64,000 nt of DNA from assembly GCF_026745355.1 (NCBI RefSeq), contig NC_079209.1, positions 6,782,984-6,846,983 of the forward strand. Reading direction: 5' to 3'. A program made the position numbers and the translations under genes. Source of the DNA: Beta vulgaris subsp. vulgaris. Its lineage: Eukaryota; Streptophyta; Magnoliopsida; Caryophyllales; Amaranthaceae. Every line of letters starts with the position of its first letter. Position 1 is the stretch's first letter. Shown one piece after another: positions 22,307 through 33,046 of the stretch. The notes under the pieces are model-generated. The model saw nothing but the letters and a program-made list of their open reading frames with translations. It did no database searches and had not been told where the DNA came from.

Positions 22307-22590
22307 GGGTCTGTTCTCTTCGGCATAAAACAGCTGAACTGAACTGAATTGAACTGAATTGAACTGAATTGAACTGAACTGATCTGAACTGAACTGATCT
22401 GAACTGATCTGAACTGAATTGAACTGAACTGAACTGAAATGAATAGTGATATGTGAGAGTAAAAGTATTGTCAAGAGCTGAACTGAACTGAACTGAACTG
22501 AATTGAACTGAACTGAATTGAACTGAACTGAATTGAACTGAACTGAATTGAACTGAACTGAACTGAAAATAAGCTGGGGAGAACAGACCC
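22307..22590. mobile_element. PIF/Harbinger-type MITE filled with TGAAC repeats
   Basis: Inverted termini GGGTCTGTTCTC...GAGAACAGACCC are flanked by TAA (22304-22306 and 22591-22593), the classical PIF/Harbinger target. Almost the whole interior consists of CTGAA/TTGAA pentamers, split by an AT-rich spacer (about 22440-22475). Read on the minus strand it gives a false repeat ORF (VQFNS repeated) at 22172-22603. No transposase is present. Confidence 0.85.
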
Positions 22591-22593
22591 TAA

Positions 22594-25102
22594 TAATATA
22601 CACTAAAAAAATTACATGAATTATACAAATAATGACATGAATGTCATGTTATTATACCATTAATTTCATCTCATTTGAGTTTCTGTTATAAAACAAGCGG
22701 TAATTTGTGAGTTGCTACTTATTAAACTATAAATTACGGCATAACAGTTGTACCCAAGAATTTGTGTTTGATGATATATGCATGCGGGATTTTCGAGCCG
22801 GCCAAAATTTAGCCTAATTTCCATATTTAGGTTGCTAGCGGCCCCTTTTTTTGGCCAAAAATTAGCCGGGACAAGCCTATAGCTCGGGCCAAAAAAAAGT
22901 GTATAAAATGCGCATTACCGAACCCATGTTGATCATACCTAATACAACCCTTAAGGTTTGCATATACGTATTAAATATATTTACTAGAATAATAGTAATT
23001 TAGAACTTCATTTTCAGGAAAAATGAAGATGGAACGGACATAACATAATCACGTGTTAATCGATGTAATTAATGCTTATTAATTATTTAATATTTTTATT
23101 TTTAACTTTTTATAACCATTTAAAATATGTATATCATTTTTTAATTAGAACACCCTGTACCATCTTATCTCTATGCACTTTATAGTCTTATAGTGATAAT
23201 AATATTATTATTATCGAAGGCAAAGTAGTAGTTATTGATTATCCTGACGACTAGGATTGCATTAGAGTTTGATTAATTTGGCATTGACAACATGAGTACA
23301 AAAGTCAGCCTCTTCATTTTCATGGTGGCATGCAATGCTTTTAGTGAATACTCCAAGTCCTACTTTCTTGAGCACTACTTTTCAGTAAACCTGGTAAAGT
23401 TTCACTTGCTTGAAATGATTACCACTTACCAAAATAATCATAGTGATTTGTTTCTTTCATCTACTGTGTGGGAAGATAAATTGGAGAACAACATAACAAA
23501 GTTTTTTCTCTCCCCAAAATAATACCTAAGTAGTAATTACTCTATCAATTGCAATATTTTGATTTTGTACTTATACATTTAATTTTTTTTATAAATGTGA
23601 CCATAAATTGAAGTATCTAGCTAATTCTTGAATAATAGAAAGTTGATATTTTCCATGTGAACATAAAGGTAGATTAAAAAAAAAAGTTATATACTAAAAT
23701 TTATTTTATAAATTAAAAATTAGCAGGTTTATTAGGAGCATATAATACTTGACAAAAGAAAAAAAATGGGGGTCGGATTTGGGCAGATGACCAGTACATA
23801 TATAAAAATCTTACTTACACCACTAATTCCATCGTATTTGGATTAAGATTTCAACACTGATGTTATCTCCCTTTCCTCATCAGTGTATACATTGGTTGCT
23901 AACTTGTTACCCATACATTTAATACAAGGAGTTTAGTACAGAAATATTTTATCAATTACAATGATCAATGTACAAATTTGTATTTGTTTAGCTATAATAG
24001 CATTTTATTTCATAACAAGCACATGTTGATACATATATGTACTCTTTCTACACTAAGTCACTAAGATATATACTTTTTCCACCCTTCTTTGTTATTTGCA
24101 TATTCTTTTTCTATTTTACTTTTGGTAGTTATATATTATTTGTTGTTTGAAGAAGGTAATATTTTGTCCGAAAAGAACTTTATATATTATTCTAATTAAT
24201 GAAGAAAGCGAGAGAACAAATTGGAATGGAAAGGATGGAGTAATATATAAGTTTTATTATTGACTTGTTGATCAATGGGGTGTAGTCGTTATGCGAATGA
24301 GCTTTATTATGGTCATTTCACATGAGTTTAAGAGTTGTCACTAAACTTTGATTATGTACAAGTTGTTATTCATACATTACAACAAAAGGAAGGGAAGATT
24401 AAAAACAATTACCAAAGACGAAATTGATGAATAGAAGAAAAAGGAGTAACGTATAGTTAGTTAATTTTAAACAATTTGGTAAAGATTAACGAGATTTTAA
24501 GTTACTCAATAATTAACATTTTTTAAGTCCAAACATAGATTCTTGGCTGAGACCATCTTAGTCAAGCGAATGATTGAGAAGACCAATCTGAAATCACTGA
24601 AATTATATGCGATCTTCATCTTCTTTTTCTTTCTTTTTTTCTTATCGCATCTCTCTCCTTTATTTGGCTATTCTTGTTGCTACGCCAACCACTTTTATTT
24701 ATATTGAGTGAAATTTTGTTTGATGCTGAGTTTGCTTCCGACGATGATGTGAGTAAGGCTGTGTTTGGTCCAAATGTTGTGGTAATTGTTAAAAGTGGAT
24801 GGAATGAAGATGATGTTTTGAAGCAAAATAAAGAATTTTGCATCAAAATTTGGAGTTGGCAAATTATAGGATTAAGCATAATAATCAGATCAAATTATAT
24901 GCAAAAACCCTCTAATCTTTCTTATGATATTAGAAGAGAGCACTGATATTCCATATCATATATTTATTTATTTATTGGTAGTCACCCTTATTGCCGCTCT
25001 ACAGAACCGTAAATGAGATTTTCACCTCATATTTCAAAAAACACATAATCCTTTATTAAATAGATCCTATCATGATATAATAAAAAAAATTATTATCACC
25101 TG
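22594..25102. other. AT-rich intergenic stretch
   Basis: No supported gene. A GGCCAAAAATTAGCC-type patch (about 22795-22895) has inverted character but no defined ends. Small ORFs at 23292-23522 and 24616-24946 have no recognisable domain. The segment before 25103 leads straight into the Copia element below. Confidence 0.4.
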
Positions 25103-25419
25103 TGTTAAGCTATGCTCAAATACTAAAGGCTTAAATAAGCTACAAACTGATTCTAACTATCTGTCCATATCAGCACCACTAGTTATAACAACCTTATGCT
25201 TCTTGTTAATTAGCTTAGCTATAACCTACATGTTAATTGTATAGTATAAATAACTTTAATCTTTTGTATTTAACATTTATTCAATCATTATACAATTTAT
25301 TTTCTTCTCTCTAAACATTTCTCTCTCTCTAAATTCTCTATAACTAAACGCTTTCTCTAAACTCTTTAATTAAGGTTATTTGAACCTTAACCTTAACTTG
25401 CTCAATTATTTTATTATCA
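25103..25419 (+). repeat. 5' LTR of the Copia element
   Basis: Begins TGTTAAGCTATGCTC and ends TTATTATCA just before the primer site. Shares AATACTAAAG, AACAACCTTATGCTTCTTG, ACATGTTAATTGTATAGTA and the CT-rich CTCTCTAAA tract with the 3' LTR. Confidence 0.88.
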
Positions 25420-25738
25420 TGGTATCAGAGCTATGAATCTACACAATCAACAATGATATTTTATCCTTTGATAGCTCGTCTTTGTCTGTAAGTTCTGAGA
25501 ATCTGAATTGATCCTTTTCAATTCATCGAAAATTCTGTATTCTGTATTCTGCAAAATTCTGTTGAAATTTCTTGTGTTTTCTGCAATATTGATCTAGTTC
25601 TCATCTGAATTCTAATTCTCAACTTAGAATTCTTCAATTTGATTAGTTTCATAATTCTTCAATTCTTCTGTTCTAGATCCTATTTTCTTAAAAACTTGCT
25701 AAAATTTATGCTGAAATTCAAAAATCTAGCCTTAAATC

Positions 25739-26720
25739 ATGCCTGAAATAGAAGATGAAATTCCTTATAGAGTTCCTAATGTTGGACAAGATTATTCTAG
25801 TCCTTTCTATGTCCATCCTAGTGACAGCCTTAAGATGTGTTCAATTCCTATCAAATTTGATGGTAATGGATATAGTGAATGCAAACGAGCAATGCTTACA
25901 GGATTATTTGCTAAAAAAAACTCAGTTTTGTTGATGGAACACTTGAAATGCCAGCTATCATTGATTCTAATTATCGTGCTTGGAAAAGATGCAATGATTT
26001 GTTAATAAGCTGATTATTAAGTGCTTTAGAGCCTACTATTGCTCGTATTGTACTTTATCTCTCTACAGCTAAGGAGATTTGGAGTAATCTTGAGGAAATA
26101 TATGGTCAATCCTCTAGACCACAATTGTTTTCTCTCAAACAACTGTTATCTGACATATCACAAGGAGGTGAGGATATTACTGAGTATTTCACCAAGATGA
26201 AAATGTTGTGGGATGAACTAAATATTGTGAATCCAATTCCTACCTGTCCTTGTAATGGTTGCAGTTGCAATCTTAATAAGAAGCTGTTGTCTGCTAGAGA
26301 AAATCATAGTCTCATTCATTTTTTGATGAAATTGAATGAACATTATGCTATGGTTAGAGCCAACATATTAATGATGCAGCCACTAATAGCTGCAAATCAT
26401 GCATATAGACTTCTTGTTCAAGAAGAAAGGAACATAACTATTGCTCATGATATGCAAAGTTCTAGTTCTCATTCAGCAGAGAATCATGCCTTGATTGCTG
26501 ATAGAAGGTAATATTATGATCATAACAGAGCCAAGCCATACCATACTACTTATACAATGGATATCCTCAGGACTTCAAATTATAAATCTCACAATAAGAA
26601 ATATGCTCATATTTCACAAGGAGTCAACAATACTGTTGGTGACATTGAGAGTTATGATACTCAAGCTGATTTGGATCTGAAATGGTTACTGCATCTTTCA
26701 CTCTTGATCAACTAGATTAC
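25739..26720 (+). pseudogene. Copia gag, broken
   Basis: The ATG at 25739 opens a frame with YVHPSDSLKMCSIPIKFDG, a Copia gag N-terminus. It shifts frame near 25915 and continues at 26125-26511 with the gag core (EYFTKMKMLWDEL, CPCNGCSC, FLMKLNEHYAMVRANILMM). No CCHC knuckle was found, as in some Copia lineages. Further stops occur after 26511. Confidence 0.85.
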
Positions 26721-26724
26721 TGAC

Positions 26725-27282
26725 ATGATGCACAATAACTATACTTCAGCTACATCAGATGCTCATGAAGAGTCATCTACTGAGGACACTATTCATGGAT
26801 CTGCATTTTTAGTAGGTAAAACATGCTTATTTTCTTATTTTCAAACTGACTGGGTTCTAGATAGTGGCGCCACATATCACAAGAGTTGTGACATGTTCTT
26901 ATTTGACGATTATAAAGTGGTCTCATCTGGGGAACATAGAATTACAATTCCTGATGGAAACAAAGTGCAAGTAACACACATTGGTAGTACTATTGTGAAT
27001 GGAGTTTCTCTACAAGAAGTATTATATGTCCCTGGCTTTAAATTTAATCTTATTTCAATCCCCAAGTTATGCAAAGATCTAAATTATGAAGTGATATTTA
27101 CAGCTAATGCTTGTTTTCTTCAAGTCAATGAGAATGTATGCCTCTTGGTAAGTTCAAATGTGGGCTATATGGCACTACTACTTCTCGTTCTTCTGTTGCT
27201 GCTGAAGTTTCAAGTGACAAGTTATCAGTTCCTACTGCTCATGGTTTATCTACCATTTCTACTTCTACTCTTGAAGAAGTGA
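26725..27282 (+). pseudogene. Copia protease and pre-integrase region, broken
   Basis: The aspartic protease catalytic motif DSGA is encoded at 26860-26871, in the context WVLDSGATYHKS. It is followed by ITIPDGNKVQV and GVSLQEVLYVPGFKFNLIS, the conserved protease tail. A frameshift near 27140-27290 separates the pre-integrase segment LHLRLGHMPFQQLRYL (HHCC-type zinc region) at about 27285. Confidence 0.88.
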
Positions 27283-27632
27283 AGCTCCTTCATCTCAGGC
27301 TTGGTCACATGCCCTTTCAACAACTAAGGTATCTATTCCCTTTACTTCAGATCAATGTTGCTATAGTCAAGTATGCCCTGCTGTCAGGCAACATAGACTT
27401 CGATTTTCATCAAGTTCTATATGTACTTCTGCACCATTTCAGTTGATACATGTAGATATTTAGGGGACCTATAGGGCATTTACTTATAATAAATGCACCT
27501 TTTTCTTGACTATAATGGATGATTACTCAAGGAGTATATGGATTCATATGCCGAAATTCAAATCTGAAGCTATGGATATTTTTACAGAACTTTGTTTCCT
27601 ATGTGCAAACTTAGTTTCACACTCTTGTTAGT

Positions 27633-28987
27633 TGTTATTTCCCTAGGAACACTACAAGAGGGAGGGGGGGTGAATTGTAGGTGTAGAAATAAACGTAACT
27701 TTTTCGGAAATTTAAACTTAAACAAATAAACAAGCTAGAGGAACACAAGGGATTTTTACGAGGAAAAACTTCTTGGGCCCAACAAGAAGAAACAACCTCG
27801 ACCACTAGGGATTTTAAACTCAACTCTTTCACTAATTAGGCCAAACAACTTTGTTAAACCTAATTCTATTCTCGAGCCACACCTTGAGTTCCTAAACTCA
27901 AGTTCCTGAGCCACTTTTCCCTTAACAGCAGTTCCTCTCAACTTCACTCGAAGTTTTCTCACTCTTACTAGCTTTACTCAAAGCTTCTCTCTTACAGAAC
28001 TTCACTCAAAGTCCCCTTACCCAAAAACCAAAATACAATTGATCGAAATAAGCTTAGTGGAATTAGAGTAATAAGCAAAGAACAAATGGCTATTATGAGA
28101 GAATGAAGGCACTGACACTTAATTAGTTAAACTCACTTAATTACTTAGTCAGACACACTTTGGAACTTATTTAGCTTCAATATTTATAGTAACAATAATG
28201 TAGAACGTGGGAATAAAATGTGTTCATGTTTAAAACCATTATCCCATGTGTTCCTTCCCTTAAGGAACACGTTCCTTAACACACCCATGATCCCATGATC
28301 TCTTTTTGAACGTGGACATGTTTTGTTACTGCTCCTAGATTATAGGAGTTCTTGAGCTTTTATCCGAAAATCAGTTAACTTTAAAACAGATTTAATTTAA
28401 AACTGAAATTAAATCTTTAAGAAAATATTATCTTTAAATAAAATCTTTAAAAACCGAATAATAATTTTTTATCTTTTTCGAAAAACAAAATCTTTTTCTT
28501 AAAAGATTTTCTAAATGAAACTGATTTTTACTTAGAGAAAAACGGTTACCTATTATTTAGGCATGACTTAACATCATAATTGAACCGTTTATTCTGCTTC
28601 ACGCCTAAGTCTAGTTCCTCTTTAATTGTCAAGTTCCTTTAACAGATTTGATTAGTGCCATTTAGTTTGTTCCTTAGAAAGGAACAAACTCTCATTCTCA
28701 AATAAGACTACCAATGTCCCTTACCAACATTACTTGTTCCTTTTACAATGGAACTAGAAAATAAAACGCCTAGCTTTTATTCTTCTTGATCCAATGCAGC
28801 TCCAGTATCAACTTCTAGAAACATCTTTACTTAGTCTTTGAAATCCTCTCTTGACTTCTTCCTTGACTTAGTATTCTCCTTGTTCCTTTCACTGATACCT
28901 TAAAAATCATACACTTAAATAACTCATTAGTTCACTACTTAGTTTGCATCTTTGTTCTTTTGTCATCATCAAAACTAGGGTTCAACA
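27633..28987 (+). mobile_element. Solo LTR with TTAGT target duplications, nested in Copia integrase
   Basis: Starts TGTTATTTCCCT and ends GGGTTCAACA; flanked by TTAGT (27628-27632 and 28988-28992). It contains GAGGGAGGGGGGGTGAATTG near the start, a motif seen in many plant LTR families. There is no coding region; ORFs of 65-75 aa inside are unsupported. A decayed relative lies at 7644-8450. Confidence 0.88.
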
Positions 28988-29383
28988 TTAGTGCATAAGA
29001 GCAGATAATGCTAAGGAACTTTATGAAGGTGACCTTAGAAAATTTTATGCTTAGAAGACTATACATCATCAAAGTAGTTGTGTTGACATTCCACAACAAA
29101 ATGAAGTGGTGAAGAGAAAACACAAGCACTTGCTGGAAATAGCAAGATCCTTTTTCTTTCAATATAATCTTCCCATTTAATATTGGGGTGAATGTATCTT
29201 AACAGCAACCTACCTCATAAATAGAATTACATTAGCCTACCTCAAACACACCTCTCCTTTTACTAAACTCTACAACAAAGAGACAAACATCTCACATCTT
29301 AGAGTATTTGTCTGTTTATGCTTTGTCGCTACACTCAAACAAGGCAGAAGTAAATTTCATCACAGGACACAACTTCATGTGTT

Positions 29384-30598
29384 CACTAGTGGAAAAATAA
29401 GGAAGGGCTGCGCTAAAAAAGGCCCTTAGGGCTGCGCTTTTTCACAGCAGCCCTTTCAATATCAGCTCTTCACTTTTTAAGTAGGGCTGCGCTTTTTAGG
29501 TAAAAGCGCAACCCTTCCTACCAAAAAAAAAATTTACTCATATATTAATCTCACATTTTCTGAATATTAACATTTGCATTAAACTTTAAAGTAAACCATC
29601 CAAATCCAAAAGGGGAATAGGAAATATGGTCAGGAAAACTAAAACTAAAACAGGAAATCAAAAAATGTTATCACATAGAGAATTCTACAATGAAACTAAA
29701 CCCAAAACAAAATAAAAAGAACGAAACGAAAATGAAAAAAAAAGAACGAAAATGAAAAAAAGGAACAAAAACTAAAATACAGAAGAGAAAAAATTATAGA
29801 TCTGAAAATACAAGAACATTAATCAAAACAAAGATTAAGAAATTATAGATCTGAAAAGTCAAAAACTGCCTCCAAACATTGACCTAATAATGTTTAAATA
29901 CGTAAAACAAAACCCTAATACGTGATTAAGGAAATAATAAAATTCGGAAATACTTAAAATGCCTATTTTGAGCCTTAAACGAACTCGGATGGCTTAAAAA
30001 GCCTATACGTCACGGCATAGCAATGTGTTTGACTCGTTGGCCCGTTCCGCTTCCGAAAAGGTATCACAATAGGCAATCGGACTCCGTCGGCCCGGTTAGT
30101 GCAAATCATTTCAGGCTTTTTATCGCGTTTCTAGGAGTTTTTGAGAGAGAAGAGAGGATGAGAGAGGAGGAAAAGGAAGGGAGGAGGGACGTGAGAGAGG
30201 AGATAGAAGGAGGAAAAGGGAGGAGGGATGTGAGAGAGAAGAGAGAAGGATGGATAATATTTGAAGCCCGCGAATTTATTATTTCAAATTTTTTTAAGAA
30301 GGGCTACGCTTGTTTTAAAAACGCAGCCCTACATAACAGAAGGGCTGCTCCTTTGAAGAAAAGCAAAGCCCTTCACTTAGTAGGGTTGCGCTTGTAGAAA
30401 AAGCGCAGCCCTTCTGAATGTAAAAAGGGCTGCGCTTTTTCTACAAACGCAACCCTACTAAGTGAAGGGATGCGCTTTTCTTCAAAGGCACAACCCTTCT
30501 GTTATGTAGGGTTGTGCTTTTGAAGAAAAGCGCAACCCTTCACTAGTAGGGCTGCGCTTGTAGAAGAAGCGCAGCCCTTCCTTTTTTTTCCCCTAGTG
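29384..30598. mobile_element. Complete non-autonomous CACTA element with GTT target duplication
   Basis: Termini CACTAGTGGAAAAATAAGG and, inverted, CACTAGGGGAAAAAAAAGG. Target triplet GTT on both sides (29381-29383 and 30599-30601). Subterminal arrays of AGGGCTGCGCTTTTT in both orientations occupy about 29400-29520 and 30295-30580. The 1,215-bp element has an A-rich middle and a GA-rich tract (30140-30250) also seen in the CACTA end at 1-582. No transposase is present. The 124-aa ORF at 30023-30397 spans the GA tract and array and is not a gene. Confidence 0.92.
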
Positions 30599-31144
30599 GT
30601 TCCTTGGTTATTCTTCTAGCCAAAAGGGGTATAAGGTTCTAAATCTTCACACTTACTATATTCATGTATCAAGAGATGTAGTGTTTTATGAAAAACACTT
30701 TCCTTTTCACTACAACCCTTCTCCTACATCTTGTAACACCAATAAATCCTTTCATATATTTCTTTCTTCTACTACTCTCTATTCCCTTCTTGCAGACATC
30801 CCTACTGTTTTTCATTTCCATCTTCTACTGCTACTTCTCCACAATCATATTCTCATTTTGCTCCTACTTTTTCACCTGTTACATCTTCTGATCACCTTCT
30901 ACTCTTTAACCACCTATTTCTTCCTCTACTCCTACTACTACTTTTTCACCATCTTCTACTGAAGATACTACAAAAGTAATTTCTTGTACTCCAGTCAAAA
31001 AGTCTTCCAGACCTTTTGGACAACCCTCTTATTTGCACACCTACATTTTTAATCTTGGGATCCCTACACCTTCTACTTTGCACTGGTGTAATCTCATTCC
31101 CAATACATCCATACCTTCTCAACACCTTTCACTCATAGCTGCTA

Positions 31145-32154
31145 TTGATCCTTTTCCCAGAACCTCACTCTTACACAGAAGCTTGCAGGTCACATGCTGT
31201 TTGGGTTGAAGTAATGGAAAAGGAATTGAAAGCCTTAGCTGATATCATAATTGGTATATTATACCTTTACCACCACCAAAATAAACCAATAGGTTGCAAA
31301 TGGGTTTACAAAACTAAGCTAAAGGTAGATGATCCTTTAGAAAGATGTAAACTAAGGCTTATTAAGGGTTTTACACAACAATATGAATTGGATTATGAAG
31401 AGACTTTTTCCCAGTTGTGAAAATGTCCACCATCATATGCATTTTAGAAATTGCTTCTAATAAATCATGGCCTATATACCAGCTGGATGTTAACAATGCA
31501 TTTTTTCATGGAGACTTACATGAAGAAGTGTATATGAAAGTCCCTGAAGGTTTGCCTTGTCCATATGGTTCTGTTTGCAGGTTTAGAAAATCATTGTATG
31601 GGCTCAAGCAAGGCAGTAGATAGTGGTTTGCCAAACTCTTATCTGCCTTACAAGATCAAGGTTTCATTCAATCCAAGAATGACTATAGTCTCTTCACCAA
31701 AAAGATTATTCATCATATCACCATAGCAATAGTCTATGCAGATGATATACTGCTCACTAGCACTGACTTTGACAACATCGAATCTCTCAAGCATCATCTT
31801 TATACGATTTTTAGTATAAAAGATCCGGGCTTACTTAGCTATTTTTTGGGCATGGAGGTCACAAGAACGTCATCTGGGATCATTATGGCTCAAAAGAAGT
31901 TCACTAAGGAACTTCTTTTTTCCTCTTATTACTTGGATCTTTCTCATCACACATTTACTCATCTACCTTCACATTCAAAATTGTCAGCATATGAAGGAGA
32001 TCCTATATCTGATCCTGCTATCTACAGATGCCTAGTAGGGAAACTTAATTTCCTTCCTCACACTAGGTCATACCCGTCTTTTACTGTACAAGCTTTAAAT
32101 CAATTTATGCATGATCCTAGGTCTTCTCACATGAATGTTTTCATCATACTTTGA
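31145..32154 (+). pseudogene. Copia reverse transcriptase, broken
   Basis: Conserved RT blocks are clear: [40 protein letters not shown] and the catalytic YADD at 31735-31746, followed by SYFLGMEV. At least two stops (31418 region and after 31620) interrupt it. The order relative to integrase and RNase H is that of Copia. Confidence 0.92.
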
Positions 32155-32669
32155 AGTATGTTGCTGGCACTGCTGGTCAATGTATTTGATTACATGCCAG
32201 TGCTGATTTGAAGCTGTAAGCTTTCTTTGACTCAGATTGGGGACCTGTCATGACTCAAGAAGGTCTATCTCAGGCTATTTACTTCTTCTTGGCAATTCAG
32301 CAATTTCCTGGAAGTCCAAGAAACAAGCCACTGTGTCTAAAAGCTCCTCTGAAGTTGAATACAGGGCTATGGCTAGTGGCACTTCAGAAATTACATGGCT
32401 TGTAAGATTATTGACTGAGCTATATGAGGATCTGATTTGCATCATGTTACACTCCATTGTGACAATACATCATCTATCTATATTGTTAAGAACCATATAT
32501 CTCATGAAAGGACTAAACATATAGATATTGATTGTCACTTTACTCGTGAAAAAGTTATAGAGGGTCTCCTACAACTTTCCTACTTACCTACCAGACATCA
32601 ATTAGCTAATGTTTTTACTAAAGCTTTGCCCTCTTCTCGGTTAACACACTTCTGTTCAAGTTGGGAATG
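32155..32669 (+). pseudogene. Copia RNase H, broken
   Basis: Segments GYLLLLGNSAISWKSKKQAT, SKSSSEVEYRAMA and, after a frame change, LHCDNTSSIYIVKNHISHER and LPTRHQLANVFTKALP mark RNase H with its DEDD-type residues. The frame changes near 32440. The 3' LTR follows 30 bp later. Confidence 0.88.
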
Positions 32670-32698
32670 ATTCTTTCGGATTCCAGCTTGAGGGGGGA

Positions 32699-33041
32699 TA
32701 TTGAGCTATGCTCAAATAGCTCAAATACTAAAGACTTAAATCGATCAGTTACAAACTTATTCTAACTAATTGTCCATGTCAGCATAGTTAGTTATAACAA
32801 CCTTATGCTTCTTGTCAATTAGCTTAGATATATATACTACATGTTAATTGTATAGTACAAATAGCTTTAATCTTCTGTATTTTACATTTATTCAATCATA
32901 ATATAATTTCTCTTCTTCTCTCTAAACATTTTTCTCTCTCTCTCTTTCTAAATTCTCTATAACTAAATGCTTTCTCTAAACTCTCTAATGGAGGTTATTT
33001 GAACCTCAAGCTAAACTTGCTCAATTCTTCACATTTTATCA
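32699..33041 (+). repeat. 3' LTR of the Copia element
   Basis: Begins TATTGAGCTATGCTC (first bases mutated from TG) and ends TTTTATCA. It is somewhat longer than the 5' LTR owing to a duplicated CTCAAATA block and a longer CT tract. Followed by ACCTG. Confidence 0.85.
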
Positions 33042-33046
33042 ACCTG

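Larger units (their letters stand above)
27290..30660 (+). pseudogene. Copia integrase, split by a solo LTR and a CACTA element
   Basis: Integrase pieces lie at 27290-27632 (MDDYSRSIWIH type segment near 27510), 28993-29383 (RADNAKEL with a catalytic Asp near 29003, then RKHKHLLEIARS) and 30602-30660 (LGYSSSQKGYKV tail). The reading resumes correctly when the inserts and one TTAGT and one GTT duplication are ignored. Internal stops remain. Confidence 0.85.
25103..33041 (+). mobile_element. Ty1/Copia element with ACCTG target duplications, holding two nested insertions
   Basis: LTRs at 25103-25419 and 32699-33041 end in ATCA and are flanked by ACCTG (25098-25102, 33042-33046). A tRNA-Met primer site (TGGTATCAGAGC) follows the 5' LTR at 25420 and a purine tract (GAGGGGGGA) precedes the 3' LTR. 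Gag, protease, integrase, RT and RNase H occur in the Copia order, all with stops or frameshifts. A solo LTR (27633-28987) and a CACTA element (29384-30598) lie inside integrase, together about 2.6 kb. LTR divergence by eye is substantial, so this is an old copy. Confidence 0.92.

Noticed and set aside
22172..22603. 143-aa minus-strand ORF with VQFNS repeats
   Set aside because: It is a translation of the TGAAC pentamer array inside a Harbinger MITE.
23292..23522. 76-aa ORF starting MSTKVSLFIFMVACNAF, resembling a signal peptide
   Set aside because: No known family, no neighbouring gene structure; may be chance in AT-rich DNA.
30023..30397. 124-aa ORF with an E/R-rich repeat
   Set aside because: It spans the GA tract and subterminal array of a CACTA element.
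30681..30962. Hydrophobic ORF rich in Leu, Phe and His
   Set aside because: It lies in the CT-rich linker between Copia integrase and RT.
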